Source: Mycolicibacterium goodii
GTDB lineage: Bacteria > Actinomycetota > Actinomycetes > Mycobacteriales > Mycobacteriaceae
Length of the DNA: 64,000 bases
Direction of reading: 5' to 3'
Assembly (NCBI RefSeq): GCF_001187505.1
Contig: NZ_CP012150.1
Coordinates: 2,666,001-2,730,000 of the forward strand
The position numbers and the translations under genes were made by a program. The notes beneath the pieces were generated by a model, which saw nothing but the letters and a program-made list of their open reading frames with translations, had not been told where the DNA came from and searched no databases. This document shows positions 8,819 through 16,382 of this stretch, piece by piece (the stretch's first letter is position 1; each line of letters begins with the position of its first letter).

Positions 8819-9735
8819 TCCTCGATCTGTCCGACGTCGCCAGGGAATACGGGCAGCAGGCCCGCCGCGCGTTCGAGGCCGCGGGTGGCGATGAGCTCCT
8901 GCAGCAGGCCGAGGCGAAACCGGAGGCCCGGCAGGGCCTGGTCGGACCCGTGCTCGACGGGCTGGGCGCCTGGGATCTCGACCCGCGTTCCGATTCCGAC
9001 GCGCTGGAGGCCGCGGCGGCCCTGTGCCGCGCCGCCGGGTACTGGGCGCTGCCGTATCCGGTCGCCGAACGCCTGGCCCGCCCGGCCGATCTGGACGTCG
9101 ACGGCCTGAGCGTCGTGGCCGACGCGACACCCGAGGCCGCTCTCGTCGGTCTCGATCTACGTTGGGCCGCAGTCACATTGGATGGCCGACGCAGCACGGT
9201 CACGCGCATGGGCGCCACGGGCCCGGCGTTCACCACCGCACTCGAGGTCGCCGAGATCGACAGCGACGGCGCCGACGATGTGGCACTCGGTCTGGTGCTG
9301 GGCAGTTGGACGCTGCTGGGTGTGCTGGACCGTGCCATCGATCTCACGGTCGCCCACGTGAGCCTGCGCAAGCAGTTCGGCCAGACGCTGTCGTCGTTCC
9401 AGGGTGTGCAGTTCCAGCTCACCGACGCCGAGGTCGAACGCAGCGGCGTCGACATCCTGGCCAAGCACGCGCTGTGGAGCCTCACGCGCCACGACACCAC
9501 CGAGGCCGTCAACGACGCGCTCGCGCTGCGCCTCGCGGCGATCGAGGCCGCCGAGGTCGTGTTCCGGGTGTGCCATCAACTGCACGGCGCGGTCGGCTTC
9601 TGCGACGAGACCACGCTGTCGTGGTTGTCGCGACACAGCCAGCCGTTGCGACGCTTGCCGTTCGGGGTTTCCGCGACGCGCGACATCCTCACCAAACGGC
9701 TGGGGCGGCGCGGACTGACGGGGTTGTTCTCATGA
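8815..9735 (+). CDS. Short acyl-CoA dehydrogenase-like subunit, beta-type (pair 1)
   Basis: 306 residues, about 80 shorter than a normal acyl-CoA dehydrogenase. The C-terminal half is recognisable (RKQFGQTLSSFQGVQFQLTD near 180, HGAVGFCDETTLSWLSRHS near 260), while the N-terminal and middle regions are reduced. The R-x-FG-x2-(I/L)-x-SFQ element is missing from the partner gene at 7661 and present here, so the two probably form one alpha-beta enzyme with a shared active site. Start overlaps the partner stop; the end overlaps the crotonase start, again ATGA. A homomeric function is unlikely with this length. Confidence 0.82.
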   Translation: MILDLSDVAREYGQQARRAFEAAGGDELLQQAEAKPEARQGLVGPVLDGLGAWDLDPRSDSDALEAAAALCRAAGYWALPYPVAERLARPADLDVDGLSVVADATPEAALVGLDLRWAAVTLDGRRSTVTRMGATGPAFTTALEVAEIDSDGADDVALGLVLGSWTLLGVLDRAIDLTVAHVSLRKQFGQTLSSFQGVQFQLTDAEVERSGVDILAKHALWSLTRHDTTEAVNDALALRLAAIEAAEVVFRVCHQLHGAVGFCDETTLSWLSRHSQPLRRLPFGVSATRDILTKRLGRRGLTGLFS

Positions 9736-10508
9736 GTTACGACCTGCCCGATGAACTCGGCGTGTCCGCCGACGGACCGGTGCGCATCGTCACGATCAAC
9801 CGTGAGACCGAACTGAACAGCGTCAACGAGAAACTACACTGGGCACTGGCCAACGTGTGGCGTCAACTCGCCGCCGACAAGGACGCCAAGGTAGTGGTGC
9901 TCACGGGTGCGGGCCGCGCGTTCAGCGCCGGGGGCGACCTGGGCTGGATCACCACCTTCCTCGACGATCCGGTGGCCCGCGACGAGAGCATCCGCGAGGG
10001 CGCGCAGATCATCGAGGAGATGCTGCGCTTCCCACTGCCCGTGATCGCCGCGGTCAACGGTCCCGCGGTCGGATTGGGTTGCAGCATCGCGCTGTTGTGC
10101 GACATCCTGCTGATCTCCGAAGCGGCCTACCTCGCCGATCCGCACGTGTCGGTGGGCCTGGTGGCCGGCGACGGCGGCGCGGCGCTGTGGCCGCTGCTCA
10201 CCCCGATCATGCGGTCGCGCGAGTTCCTCTACACCGGCGACCGTATCGATGCAGGCAAGGCCGTCGAACTCGGTCTGGCGAGCCGCACCGTTGCCCCCGA
10301 CCAACTGCACACCGAGGCGATGACACTCGCGCGTCGCCTCGCCCGGCAGCCGGTCGAGGCACTGCAGGGTACCAAGCGCGTCGTCAACATGTATCTGTCG
10401 CAGGTGCTCAGCGGTCCGCTGCAGGCCGGCTTCGCGGCCGAACAGGTCAGCATGCGCAGTGCAGACCACCGCGAACGTCTGCTCGCCTTCAAGAAGGCGC
10501 AGAAATGA
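9732..10508 (+). CDS. Enoyl-CoA hydratase/isomerase family protein
   Basis: A 258-residue crotonase-fold protein. The oxyanion-hole segments are AFSAGGDLG (near 60) and NGPAVGLGCSIALLCDI (near 112). In enoyl-CoA hydratase two glutamates act. By eye the second aligns with E in REFLYTGD, but the first, normally in a P-E-x-x-x-G-L context, is replaced by His in DPHVSVGL. It could therefore be an isomerase, hydrolase or C-C lyase rather than a classical hydratase. Genes on both sides overlap by 4 nt, so it is co-translated with the two dehydrogenase pairs. Confidence 0.88.
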   Translation: MSYDLPDELGVSADGPVRIVTINRETELNSVNEKLHWALANVWRQLAADKDAKVVVLTGAGRAFSAGGDLGWITTFLDDPVARDESIREGAQIIEEMLRFPLPVIAAVNGPAVGLGCSIALLCDILLISEAAYLADPHVSVGLVAGDGGAALWPLLTPIMRSREFLYTGDRIDAGKAVELGLASRTVAPDQLHTEAMTLARRLARQPVEALQGTKRVVNMYLSQVLSGPLQAGFAAEQVSMRSADHRERLLAFKKAQK

Positions 10509-11671
10509 GCGACCTCGACGACTTCCGCGCCACGGTGCGCCACTGGTGCGCCGCGCACGTGCCGAAGGACTGGCGGGCGGCCCAAACCGGTGTCGGCGAC
10601 GCCGAATTCGTCGCGTTCCAGAAGGCGTGGTTCGCCGAGCTGCGCGGCGCGGGTTACGCCGTTCCGCACTGGCCCGCCGAGTGGGGTGGCGGCATGTCGG
10701 TGCCGCAGCAGATCGTGCTGTACTCCGAACTCGCCGCGCACGACGCGCCGCGACTCGTGCTGGCGTTCGTCGGCATCCACCACGCCGCATCGACCCTGCT
10801 GGCCGCGGGCACCGACGCACAACGCGACAGGCACCTGCCCGCGATCCTCGACGGCGAGCTCTGGGTGCAGGGTTTCTCCGAACCCGAGGCCGGTTCGGAT
10901 CTCGCGTCGCTGCGCACCACGGCCCGCGCCGAGGGTGAGTCGTTCGTGGTCAACGGGCAGAAGCTGTGGGCCAGCGGAGCCATGCACGCCGACTGGTGCT
11001 TGCTGCTGGCCCGTACCGACCCGGATGCGCCCAAGCGCCACGGCATTTCCTACTTCCTCATGGACATGGCCACTCCCGGCGTGGACGTGCGTCCCATCCG
11101 CAACGCCGTCGGCGAGTCGCACTTCTGCGAGATCTTCCTCAACGACGTCGTGATCCCCGCCGCCAATCTGGTCGGACCGGTCAACAAGGGTTGGCAGGTC
11201 GCGCAGGCCACGTTGGGTGCCGAACGCGGCATGACCATGCTCGAGCTCGCCGAACGCCTCGGCAACGCCGGATTCCGTTGGCTCGTGCAGACCTGTTCGC
11301 CCGTGGCCGATCCGCTGGTGGCGGATCGCCTGGCGCAGTTCGAGATCGAGCTCACCGGCTTGCGTGGACTGTGCCGCGATCTGGTGGAACGCAGCGAGGC
11401 GGGCACGGCCGGCCCGGCCGACGCCTCGATCGTCAAGCTGTACTACAGCGAACTGCTGCAACGCATGACGGACTTCGGCGCCGAGATCGGCGGGCTGTCC
11501 GCGCACACCGTGCTGACCAAACCCGCGTCGAGCGGTTGGGAGTCGGGGGCATGGATGCTCGACTTCATCGGCTCCTGGGAATGGACCATCCCCGGCGGGG
11601 CCAGCGAGATCCAGCGCACCATCATCGGGGAACGGGGGCTGGGCCTGCCGCGAGAACCGAGTGCGCCGTGA
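10505..11671 (+). CDS. Acyl-CoA dehydrogenase, alpha-type subunit (pair 2)
   Basis: A 388-residue acyl-CoA dehydrogenase with WVQGFSEPEAGSDLAS near residue 121, a NGQKLWASGAMHADW strand, and the C-terminal GGASEIQRTIIGERGLGLPR block typical of the catalytic alpha subunit. It begins in ATGA overlap with the crotonase and ends overlapping the next subunit. It lacks the R-x-FG-x-x-IGSFQ segment, which is supplied by the downstream gene. The likely role is a second dehydrogenation round, or action on a different chain length. Confidence 0.88.
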   Translation: MSDLDDFRATVRHWCAAHVPKDWRAAQTGVGDAEFVAFQKAWFAELRGAGYAVPHWPAEWGGGMSVPQQIVLYSELAAHDAPRLVLAFVGIHHAASTLLAAGTDAQRDRHLPAILDGELWVQGFSEPEAGSDLASLRTTARAEGESFVVNGQKLWASGAMHADWCLLLARTDPDAPKRHGISYFLMDMATPGVDVRPIRNAVGESHFCEIFLNDVVIPAANLVGPVNKGWQVAQATLGAERGMTMLELAERLGNAGFRWLVQTCSPVADPLVADRLAQFEIELTGLRGLCRDLVERSEAGTAGPADASIVKLYYSELLQRMTDFGAEIGGLSAHTVLTKPASSGWESGAWMLDFIGSWEWTIPGGASEIQRTIIGERGLGLPREPSAP

Positions 11672-12780
11672 TGACCGACTTTTCCGACATTCACGACGAA
11701 TTGCGTTCGGTGGCAGTCGATCTGCTCGCCAAGGACGGCGTCGACTGGCCGCTGCTGGTGCAGGCAGGCTGGGTCGGCCTGGACGCGCCGGAGGACCGAG
11801 GCGGTGCCGGAGCGACGTTCGCCGAGGTGGCGGTGATCTGCGAGGAACTCGGCCGCGCCGCTGCCACCACCGGTTATCTCGGCAATGCGGTGCTGGGCGT
11901 CGGCGCGCTGCTCGCGGTGGCGCCCAACCGGTCCCGCGATCTGCTGCTCACCGAAGCCGTGGAAGGCCGCACCCGCGTCGCCCTTGCGCTACCCGGGGAC
12001 CTGTCACCCGGCGAACCGGCAATGCCGTTCGCCGTCGCAGCCGATGGGCGAGTACACGGGCAGGCCGCATTCGTGCCCGACGCCATCGACGCGCACCGGT
12101 TACTGCTGCCCGCCCGCGATTACGCGGGCAACACCGTCCTGGCAGACGTCGGCGCGGGTGCGACGGTCACCGGACAACCGGTGCTCGACCGGACCCGCCG
12201 CCTGACGACCGTGGCGGCCGACGGCGTCGAGGCCTGCGACGTATGGCCGCTGGCGGAACCACAGACCCTGGCTCAGCGTGCCGCGCTGGCCGTGGCGTGC
12301 GACAGCCTCGGCGTCGCACAGGCCATGCTCGACGCGACGGTGTCCTACACCTCGATGCGCCGGCAGTTCGGCCGTGCCATCGGATCGTTCCAGGCCGTCA
12401 AGCACGCCTGCGCGGACATGCTGGTGGCGGTGTCGGTGGCGCGCCAACTGGTGACCGCGGCGCTCGGCACACCGGATGCCGTGAGCATCGCCAAGGCCAA
12501 ATCGTTTGCGTGCGAGGCGGCGGTCGACATCGCGGGCAAGGCCATGCAGTTGCACGGCGGGATCGGCTACACGTGGGAGAGCGGGGTGCACACCTATCTC
12601 AAGCGGGCCGCGCTCAACCGTTCGCTGTACGGTTCGCCCCGCGAGCACCGCAACGTGCTGGCGATGAGTTTTCTTCGCGGCATCGGTCAGTACCGACGAC
12701 TGACCGATGACCGTGAAGGAGACCCAAAGTGCCCATCCGTCCCACCGCGCCGCTGGGCGCACCCATCTGGATCGACCTGA
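11671..12780 (+). CDS. Acyl-CoA dehydrogenase, beta-type subunit (pair 2)
   Basis: A 369-residue acyl-CoA dehydrogenase-like partner. RRQFGRAIGSFQAVKHACAD (near 230) and QLHGGIGYTWES (near 292) are the key segments. ATG 11671 (or GTG 11668) overlaps the alpha subunit stop. The frame stays open 52 nt into the next gene, to 12780, so the C-terminal ~17 residues are encoded in sequence that also encodes the start of the VOC protein; a long overlap for this operon, where 4 nt is the rule. The frame shows no sign of disruption before that. Confidence 0.86.
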   Translation: MTDFSDIHDELRSVAVDLLAKDGVDWPLLVQAGWVGLDAPEDRGGAGATFAEVAVICEELGRAAATTGYLGNAVLGVGALLAVAPNRSRDLLLTEAVEGRTRVALALPGDLSPGEPAMPFAVAADGRVHGQAAFVPDAIDAHRLLLPARDYAGNTVLADVGAGATVTGQPVLDRTRRLTTVAADGVEACDVWPLAEPQTLAQRAALAVACDSLGVAQAMLDATVSYTSMRRQFGRAIGSFQAVKHACADMLVAVSVARQLVTAALGTPDAVSIAKAKSFACEAAVDIAGKAMQLHGGIGYTWESGVHTYLKRAALNRSLYGSPREHRNVLAMSFLRGIGQYRRLTDDREGDPKCPSVPPRRWAHPSGST

Positions 12781-13499
12781 CGACCTCCGACGTCGAGCGC
12801 GCCAAGGCCTTCTACGGCGCGGTCTTCGGCTGGACCTTCGAGGCCGGGGGTCCGGAGTACGGCGGCTACGTCACCGCGCACCTGGAGGGCCACGTGGTGG
12901 CCGGTCTGATGCGCAACGATCCGCAGTGGAACTCCCCGGACTCCTGGACGACGTATCTGCACACCGCCGATGCCGACGCCACCGTCGCGGCCGTTGCCTC
13001 GGCGGGCGGGAGCAACTGTGGCGGGGTCATGGATGTGCCCGCCAAGGGGCGCATGGCCATGATCACCGACCCCGCGGGCGGGTTCTTCGGGCTGTGGCAG
13101 CCCGCCGGGCACCCCGGTTTCGAGGTGTTCGACGAACCCGGCGCGCCGCTGTATCACCAGCTCACCACGAGTGACTACGCCAAGGCGCTGCAGTTCTACC
13201 GCGATGTGTTCGGATGGTCCATCAACACCGTGTCCGACACCGACGAATTCCGCTACAGCACTGCGGTGTTCGACGGTGAGGAACTCCTCGGCGTGATGGA
13301 CGGCGCGGCTTTCCTGGGGGACACCCCGTCGACCTGGACGTGCTTCTTCGGCGCCGACGACGTCGACAAGACCGTCGAGTTGATCGTCGAGCACGGCGGC
13401 TCGGTGGTGCGTCCCGCCGAGGACACGCCCTACGGCAGGCTCGCCGCGGTCGCCGATCCCACCGGGGCCGCGTTCAACCTGTCATCGCTGCAGGATTGA
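12729..13499 (+). CDS. VOC-superfamily protein with two glyoxalase/dioxygenase-like domains
   Basis: 256 residues made of two tandem vicinal-oxygen-chelate domains (about 1-125 and 130-256), each beginning with W-x-D-L/H-Q-L-T-T-S-D-x-x-(R/K)-A-x-x-FY. The repeats AKAFYGAVFGW and ALQFYRDVFGW mark the start of each. Similar proteins include the CFP-30B-like family of mycobacteria. GTG 12729 has an excellent GAAGGAG at 12715-12721, although it starts 52 nt inside the upstream dehydrogenase frame. The role in the pathway is not clear; lyase, isomerase or binding functions are possible. Confidence 0.85.
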   Translation: MPIRPTAPLGAPIWIDLTTSDVERAKAFYGAVFGWTFEAGGPEYGGYVTAHLEGHVVAGLMRNDPQWNSPDSWTTYLHTADADATVAAVASAGGSNCGGVMDVPAKGRMAMITDPAGGFFGLWQPAGHPGFEVFDEPGAPLYHQLTTSDYAKALQFYRDVFGWSINTVSDTDEFRYSTAVFDGEELLGVMDGAAFLGDTPSTWTCFFGADDVDKTVELIVEHGGSVVRPAEDTPYGRLAAVADPTGAAFNLSSLQD

Positions 13500-13508
13500 G
13501 CTAAAGAT

Positions 13509-13533
13509 GGAGTATGGACCGCTCCCATACTCC
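13509..13533. promoter_or_regulatory. Perfect 9-bp hairpin over ribosome-binding site and start codon
   Basis: GGAGTATGG (13509-13517) and CCATACTCC (13525-13533) are exact reverse complements separated by seven nt. The left arm contains the end of the GGAG ribosome-binding site and the ATG at 13514 of the DUF849 gene. In mRNA the stem would hide the start. It could equally be a DNA operator. There is no U-tract, so a terminator is less likely. Confidence 0.5.
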
Positions 13534-14242
13534 CTACGTGAAGGCGTGCGTCAACGGCGCGCGCACCCCGGATCAGCACCCGAACCTGCCCGTCACCCCT
13601 GAACAACTCGCCGACGCCGCCCTGTCGGTGCACCGGGCCGGAGCGCAGGCCGTGCACCTGCACCCCAAGTCCGGCGACGGGACGGACTGCCTGGAGGCGG
13701 ACGTGGTCGCCGCCGCGGTGTCGGCGGTGCGCCACGCCGTGCCGGGCCTGCCTCTGGGTGTGACGACGGGTTTCTGGGCATTGCCCAACCCCAAACATCG
13801 GCTGCGTGCGGTCCAGGCGTGGAAAGTGTTGCCGGACTTCGCGTCCGTCAACTGGCACGAGCCGGGCTCGGCGGAATTGGCCGAGCTGCTGTTGAGCAAA
13901 GGCGTCGGCGTGGAAGCGGGTCTGTTCCACGCCGACGCCGCCCGGGCGTGGGCGCAGTCCGACCTGGCCGCGCACTGCACGCGGGTGATGGTCGAACTGC
14001 CCGCCGACGCCGATACCGACACCGCCGACGAACTTCTGGCGCTGGTGGCGACGGCCGGCTCGCGGGCACCGGTGTTGTTGCACGGCGTCGACGAAAGTGC
14101 TTGGCGGCTCGTGCAACACGCCGGGCGCTGCGGCGTGCAGACCCGTATCGGCCTTGAGGACACGCTGCGCCTTCCCGACGGCACCGTCGCCGACGACAAC
14201 GCCGCACTGGTGACGGCCGCGCTGGAGCTGCTCAGTCGGTAG
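13514..14242 (+). CDS. DUF849 / beta-keto-acid cleavage enzyme (BKACE) family protein
   Basis: A 242-residue TIM-barrel protein of the BKACE family, whose characterised members condense a beta-keto acid with acetyl-CoA and cleave it (for example 3-keto-5-aminohexanoate cleavage enzyme). Zn-binding VHLHP is near residue 46 and the C-terminal GLED near 213. It is shorter than the ~270-310 residues usual in the family. The ATG lies in a 9-bp hairpin. It is 14 nt after the VOC gene, so it may be the last gene of the catabolic operon, releasing acetoacetyl-CoA-type products. That link is inferred. Confidence 0.82.
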   Translation: MDRSHTPYVKACVNGARTPDQHPNLPVTPEQLADAALSVHRAGAQAVHLHPKSGDGTDCLEADVVAAAVSAVRHAVPGLPLGVTTGFWALPNPKHRLRAVQAWKVLPDFASVNWHEPGSAELAELLLSKGVGVEAGLFHADAARAWAQSDLAAHCTRVMVELPADADTDTADELLALVATAGSRAPVLLHGVDESAWRLVQHAGRCGVQTRIGLEDTLRLPDGTVADDNAALVTAALELLSR

Positions 14243-14678
14243 GCGCCGCCAGCTCGAAGTCGGCGAAGTCGAAACCGGGCACCACGACACAGCTGACCAG
14301 CGTGGGCTCGTCGTCGCGGGGGCGTGCCCGTTGCCAGTGCCCCGGCGGGACGAGCAGCTGGGGTTGCTCCCCGGCGGCGATGTCCGAACCTAGCAGGCGC
14401 GTCGTCGCGTTGTCCTGTCGTTCGCCGATCTCCAGCAGCAGGGGGCTGCCGCGGTGGTAGAACCACAACTCCGCGCTGCGTACCGTATGCCACGCCGATT
14501 GCTGGCCGGGCATCAGCAGGAACAGGATTGCCGTGCCCGCGCTGCGCGGTCCGGCGTAGCCCGGCGGTAGCGAGGTCTGGTTCACGGTCAGTTCGCTGCG
14601 CCAGGTTTCGCGGTACCAACCGCCTTCGGGGTGCGGGGCGAGGTCCAGCGGCCTGGCCCAGTCGGGTAATTCGGTCAC
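14232..14678 (-). CDS. Cupin, DUF985 family
   Basis: 148 residues from GTG 14678. The protein begins LPDWARPLDLAPHPEGGWYRETW and contains SAGTAILFLLMPGQQSAWHTVRSAELWFYH, the signature of the DUF985 cupins (YML079w-like), which form a small beta-barrel and have no settled function. It converges with the DUF849 gene and overlaps its end by 11 nt, and is divergent from the membrane protein at 14698 with only 19 nt between starts. Longer upstream frames to 14834 would run antisense through the neighbouring gene and are not credible. Confidence 0.8.
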   Translation of the reverse strand: MTELPDWARPLDLAPHPEGGWYRETWRSELTVNQTSLPPGYAGPRSAGTAILFLLMPGQQSAWHTVRSAELWFYHRGSPLLLEIGERQDNATTRLLGSDIAAGEQPQLLVPPGHWQRARPRDDEPTLVSCVVVPGFDFADFELAAPTD

Positions 14679-14697
14679 ACCCGATAGTCTCGTCGCT

Positions 14698-15117
14698 ATG
14701 GTTCGTGTGCGTCCAGGTTGGCTGGTGGCGCTGTGTGCGACGATCCTCGTGGTCACCGCATGGCTGCCGTGGCTCACCACGGGCGCCAACGTCGGCGGCC
14801 GGGCCAACGCGATCGGCGGCGCGGTCGGCAGCATCGTGCTGCCCGCCGGTTTCGGGCCGGGACAGGCGATCGTACTGCTGGGGTCGATGCTGATCGTTGC
14901 GGGCGCGATGGCTGGTCAAGGGCTTTCGGAGCGGCTCGCATCGGCTGCGGGGCTGCTTATTTCGCTTGCGCTCGTGGGTCTGACCGTGTGGTACTACATG
15001 CTCAACGTCAAACCGCCGGTGAACCCGGGCTACGGGCTGTACACCGGCGGCGGCCTCGCGGTGCTCGCCGCGGTGTGCTCGTTGTGGGCGTTGTTGTCGA
15101 CACTGGGGAGACGATGA
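14698..15117 (+). CDS. Small integral membrane protein, four predicted TM segments
   Basis: 139 residues with four hydrophobic stretches (about 8-26, 55-73, 80-97 and 115-133). The loop after TM1 is LPWLTTGANVGGRANAIGG, and PPVNPGYGLYTGGG precedes TM4. This resembles mycobacterial membrane proteins of unknown function. It overlaps the acetyltransferase start by 4 nt (ATGA), so the two are co-translated. No transport or enzyme motif is visible. Confidence 0.7.
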   Translation: MVRVRPGWLVALCATILVVTAWLPWLTTGANVGGRANAIGGAVGSIVLPAGFGPGQAIVLLGSMLIVAGAMAGQGLSERLASAAGLLISLALVGLTVWYYMLNVKPPVNPGYGLYTGGGLAVLAAVCSLWALLSTLGRR

Positions 15118-15719
15118 GCGATTTCGTGAAACCGGTCACGCTGACCGGACGGCGCTGGGTGCAACTGGAACCGCTGACCCGCGAACACATTCCGGAGATC
15201 GACGCGGTCGCCGCCGACGGCGAACTGGGCACCCTGTGGTACACCGCCACCCCTGCCCCCGGTGCGGCCGGGCAGTGGGTGGAGCGGATGTTGGGGCTGC
15301 GTGCGGCCGACGACGGTGTGAGTTTCGTGGTGCGTGATCTCGACGGCCGCCTGGTCGGTTCGTCGAGTTACCTCAACGTCGACGGCGCCAACCGCAGGCT
15401 GGAGATCGGGCATACCTGGTACACCGCCGATACCCGTGGCACCGGCGTCAACGCCGAGGCGAAGCTGCTTCTGCTGGGCCATGCGTTCGACGAATTGAAT
15501 TGCATCGCAGTCGAATTCCGCACGCATTTCTTCAACTTCGCCAGCCGCGCCGCGATCGAGCGGTTGGGCGCCAAGCAGGACGGTGTGCTGCGCAGTCACC
15601 AGATCGCGGCCGACGGCGCACGTCGGGACACGGTGGTCTACTCGATTCTCGACATCGAGTGGCCGGCCGTGCGGTCCAACCTGAATTTCAGGTTGGACCG
15701 CCGGGAGAGGGCTCGATGA
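15114..15719 (+). CDS. GNAT-family N-acetyltransferase
   Basis: 201 residues, related to RimJ/RimL-like acetyltransferases. It begins VTLTGRRWVQLEPLTREHI, with the central LEIGHTWYTADTRGTGVNAEAKLLLLGHAF covering the acetyl-CoA pyrophosphate loop, and FRTHFFNFASRAAIERLGAKQDG near 145. The substrate may be a protein N-terminus, amino acid or drug; none can be named. The last codons contain a 31-nt near-perfect palindrome (15671-15701) that probably terminates transcription. Start overlaps the upstream membrane protein gene. Confidence 0.85.
   Translation: MSDFVKPVTLTGRRWVQLEPLTREHIPEIDAVAADGELGTLWYTATPAPGAAGQWVERMLGLRAADDGVSFVVRDLDGRLVGSSSYLNVDGANRRLEIGHTWYTADTRGTGVNAEAKLLLLGHAFDELNCIAVEFRTHFFNFASRAAIERLGAKQDGVLRSHQIAADGARRDTVVYSILDIEWPAVRSNLNFRLDRRERAR
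15671..15701. terminator. 31-nt palindrome inside the GNAT 3' end, likely bidirectional terminator
   Basis: GCGGTCCAACCTGAA (15671-15685) is followed by one T and then its exact reverse complement TTCAGGTTGGACCGC (15687-15701). The dyad lies 18 nt before the stop of the GNAT gene and 33 nt from the 3' end of the convergent hsp20 gene. There is no U-run on either side, as in many mycobacterial I-shaped terminators. It could also be a protein-binding site. Confidence 0.55.
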
Positions 15720-15733
15720 CCGACTGAGATGAC

Positions 15734-16192
15734 CTACTGATCGGCCGGGACCGTCTCACCTTCCACGGTGATCGACTTCTGGTCGGCGGCGCGTGCGACC
15801 TCGATCTTGCGCGGCTTGGCGCGTTCGACCATCGGGATCGTGACGGTGAGGACGCCGTTCTCGTAGGTCGCGTCGATCGCTGACGTGTCGATACCGTCGC
15901 CGAGCGACAGCTGGCGGCGGTAGCTGCCGAAGAACCGCTCATTGGCGAGCCACTGGACGGATTCCTCGGAGCGTGCGGTTCGGTGCGCCGTGATGGTCAG
16001 CACGCCGTTGTCGACGGTCACCTCGACGGAGCCTGGATCGACGCCGGGAAGGTCCGCGGTGAGGACGTAGTGGTCGTCGATCCTGCACAGGTCCATGGGC
16101 ATGAACCGCGGAGTGCGCGATGACCCGGTGGCAGTTGTCAGCAAACTCTTGGTCAAGGCATCGAGGTCACTGAACGGATCAAAGCGGAGCAC
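15734..16192 (-). CDS. Small heat shock protein, Hsp20/alpha-crystallin family
   Basis: 152 residues: N-terminal MLRFDPFSDLDALTKSLL, then an alpha-crystallin domain (~35-135) with DLPGVDPGSVEVTVDNGVLTI and the conserved ATYENGVLTVTIPM. It is an ATP-independent holdase in the cytosol. The start is GTG 16192 with a very strong AGGAGGTGA ribosome-binding site. A CIRCE element lies 72-98 nt upstream, indicating HrcA repression, and a GC-rich hairpin lies in the leader between the two. It is convergent with the GNAT gene. Confidence 0.93.
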   Translation of the reverse strand: MLRFDPFSDLDALTKSLLTTATGSSRTPRFMPMDLCRIDDHYVLTADLPGVDPGSVEVTVDNGVLTITAHRTARSEESVQWLANERFFGSYRRQLSLGDGIDTSAIDATYENGVLTVTIPMVERAKPRKIEVARAADQKSITVEGETVPADQ

Positions 16193-16219
16193 AGTAATTC
16201 ACCTCCTGTATCGCCTCAG

Positions 16220-16238
16220 GCCCGCCACCCTGGCGGGC
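16220..16238 (-). promoter_or_regulatory. Leader hairpin of hsp20 mRNA
   Basis: GCCCGCCA (16220-16227) and TGGCGGGC (16231-16238) form an 8-bp stem with a 3-nt loop, located between the CIRCE element and the hsp20 ribosome-binding site. It may stabilise the 5' end or affect translation; it does not pair with the ribosome-binding site itself, so a simple thermometer is not supported. Confidence 0.4.
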
Positions 16239-16263
16239 AGCCAATCACTGTGCGCCGCCGATA

Positions 16264-16290
16264 TTAGCACTCGAGGAGTGAGAGTGCTAG
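16264..16290. promoter_or_regulatory. CIRCE element (HrcA operator)
   Basis: TTAGCACTC (16264-16272), nine nt, then GAGTGCTAG (16282-16290). This matches the CIRCE consensus TTAGCACTC-N9-GAGTGCTAA with one mismatch at the last base. It precedes hsp20 on the minus strand. HrcA normally controls groES/groEL and dnaK-type genes, so this ties the small chaperone to the same heat-shock circuit. Confidence 0.9.
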
Positions 16291-16328
16291 ATCCGCAAGG
16301 CGCCAGCAACGCAAAAAGAACGCAAAAA

Positions 16329-16368
16329 AGCGCCGTGGCGGGGATCCGGAGATCCCCGCCACGGCGCT
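16329..16368 (-). terminator. Rho-independent terminator for the secreted His-rich peptide gene
   Basis: Two perfect 18-nt arms (16329-16346 and 16351-16368) flank a 4-nt loop. On the minus strand the stem is followed by six T residues and GCG (16323-16328). The stem begins 14 nt after the stop of the gene ending at 16383, so it is a textbook intrinsic terminator. It also insulates that gene from hsp20 downstream on the same strand. Confidence 0.92.
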
Positions 16369-16382
16369 ACTGCGATGCGGTC

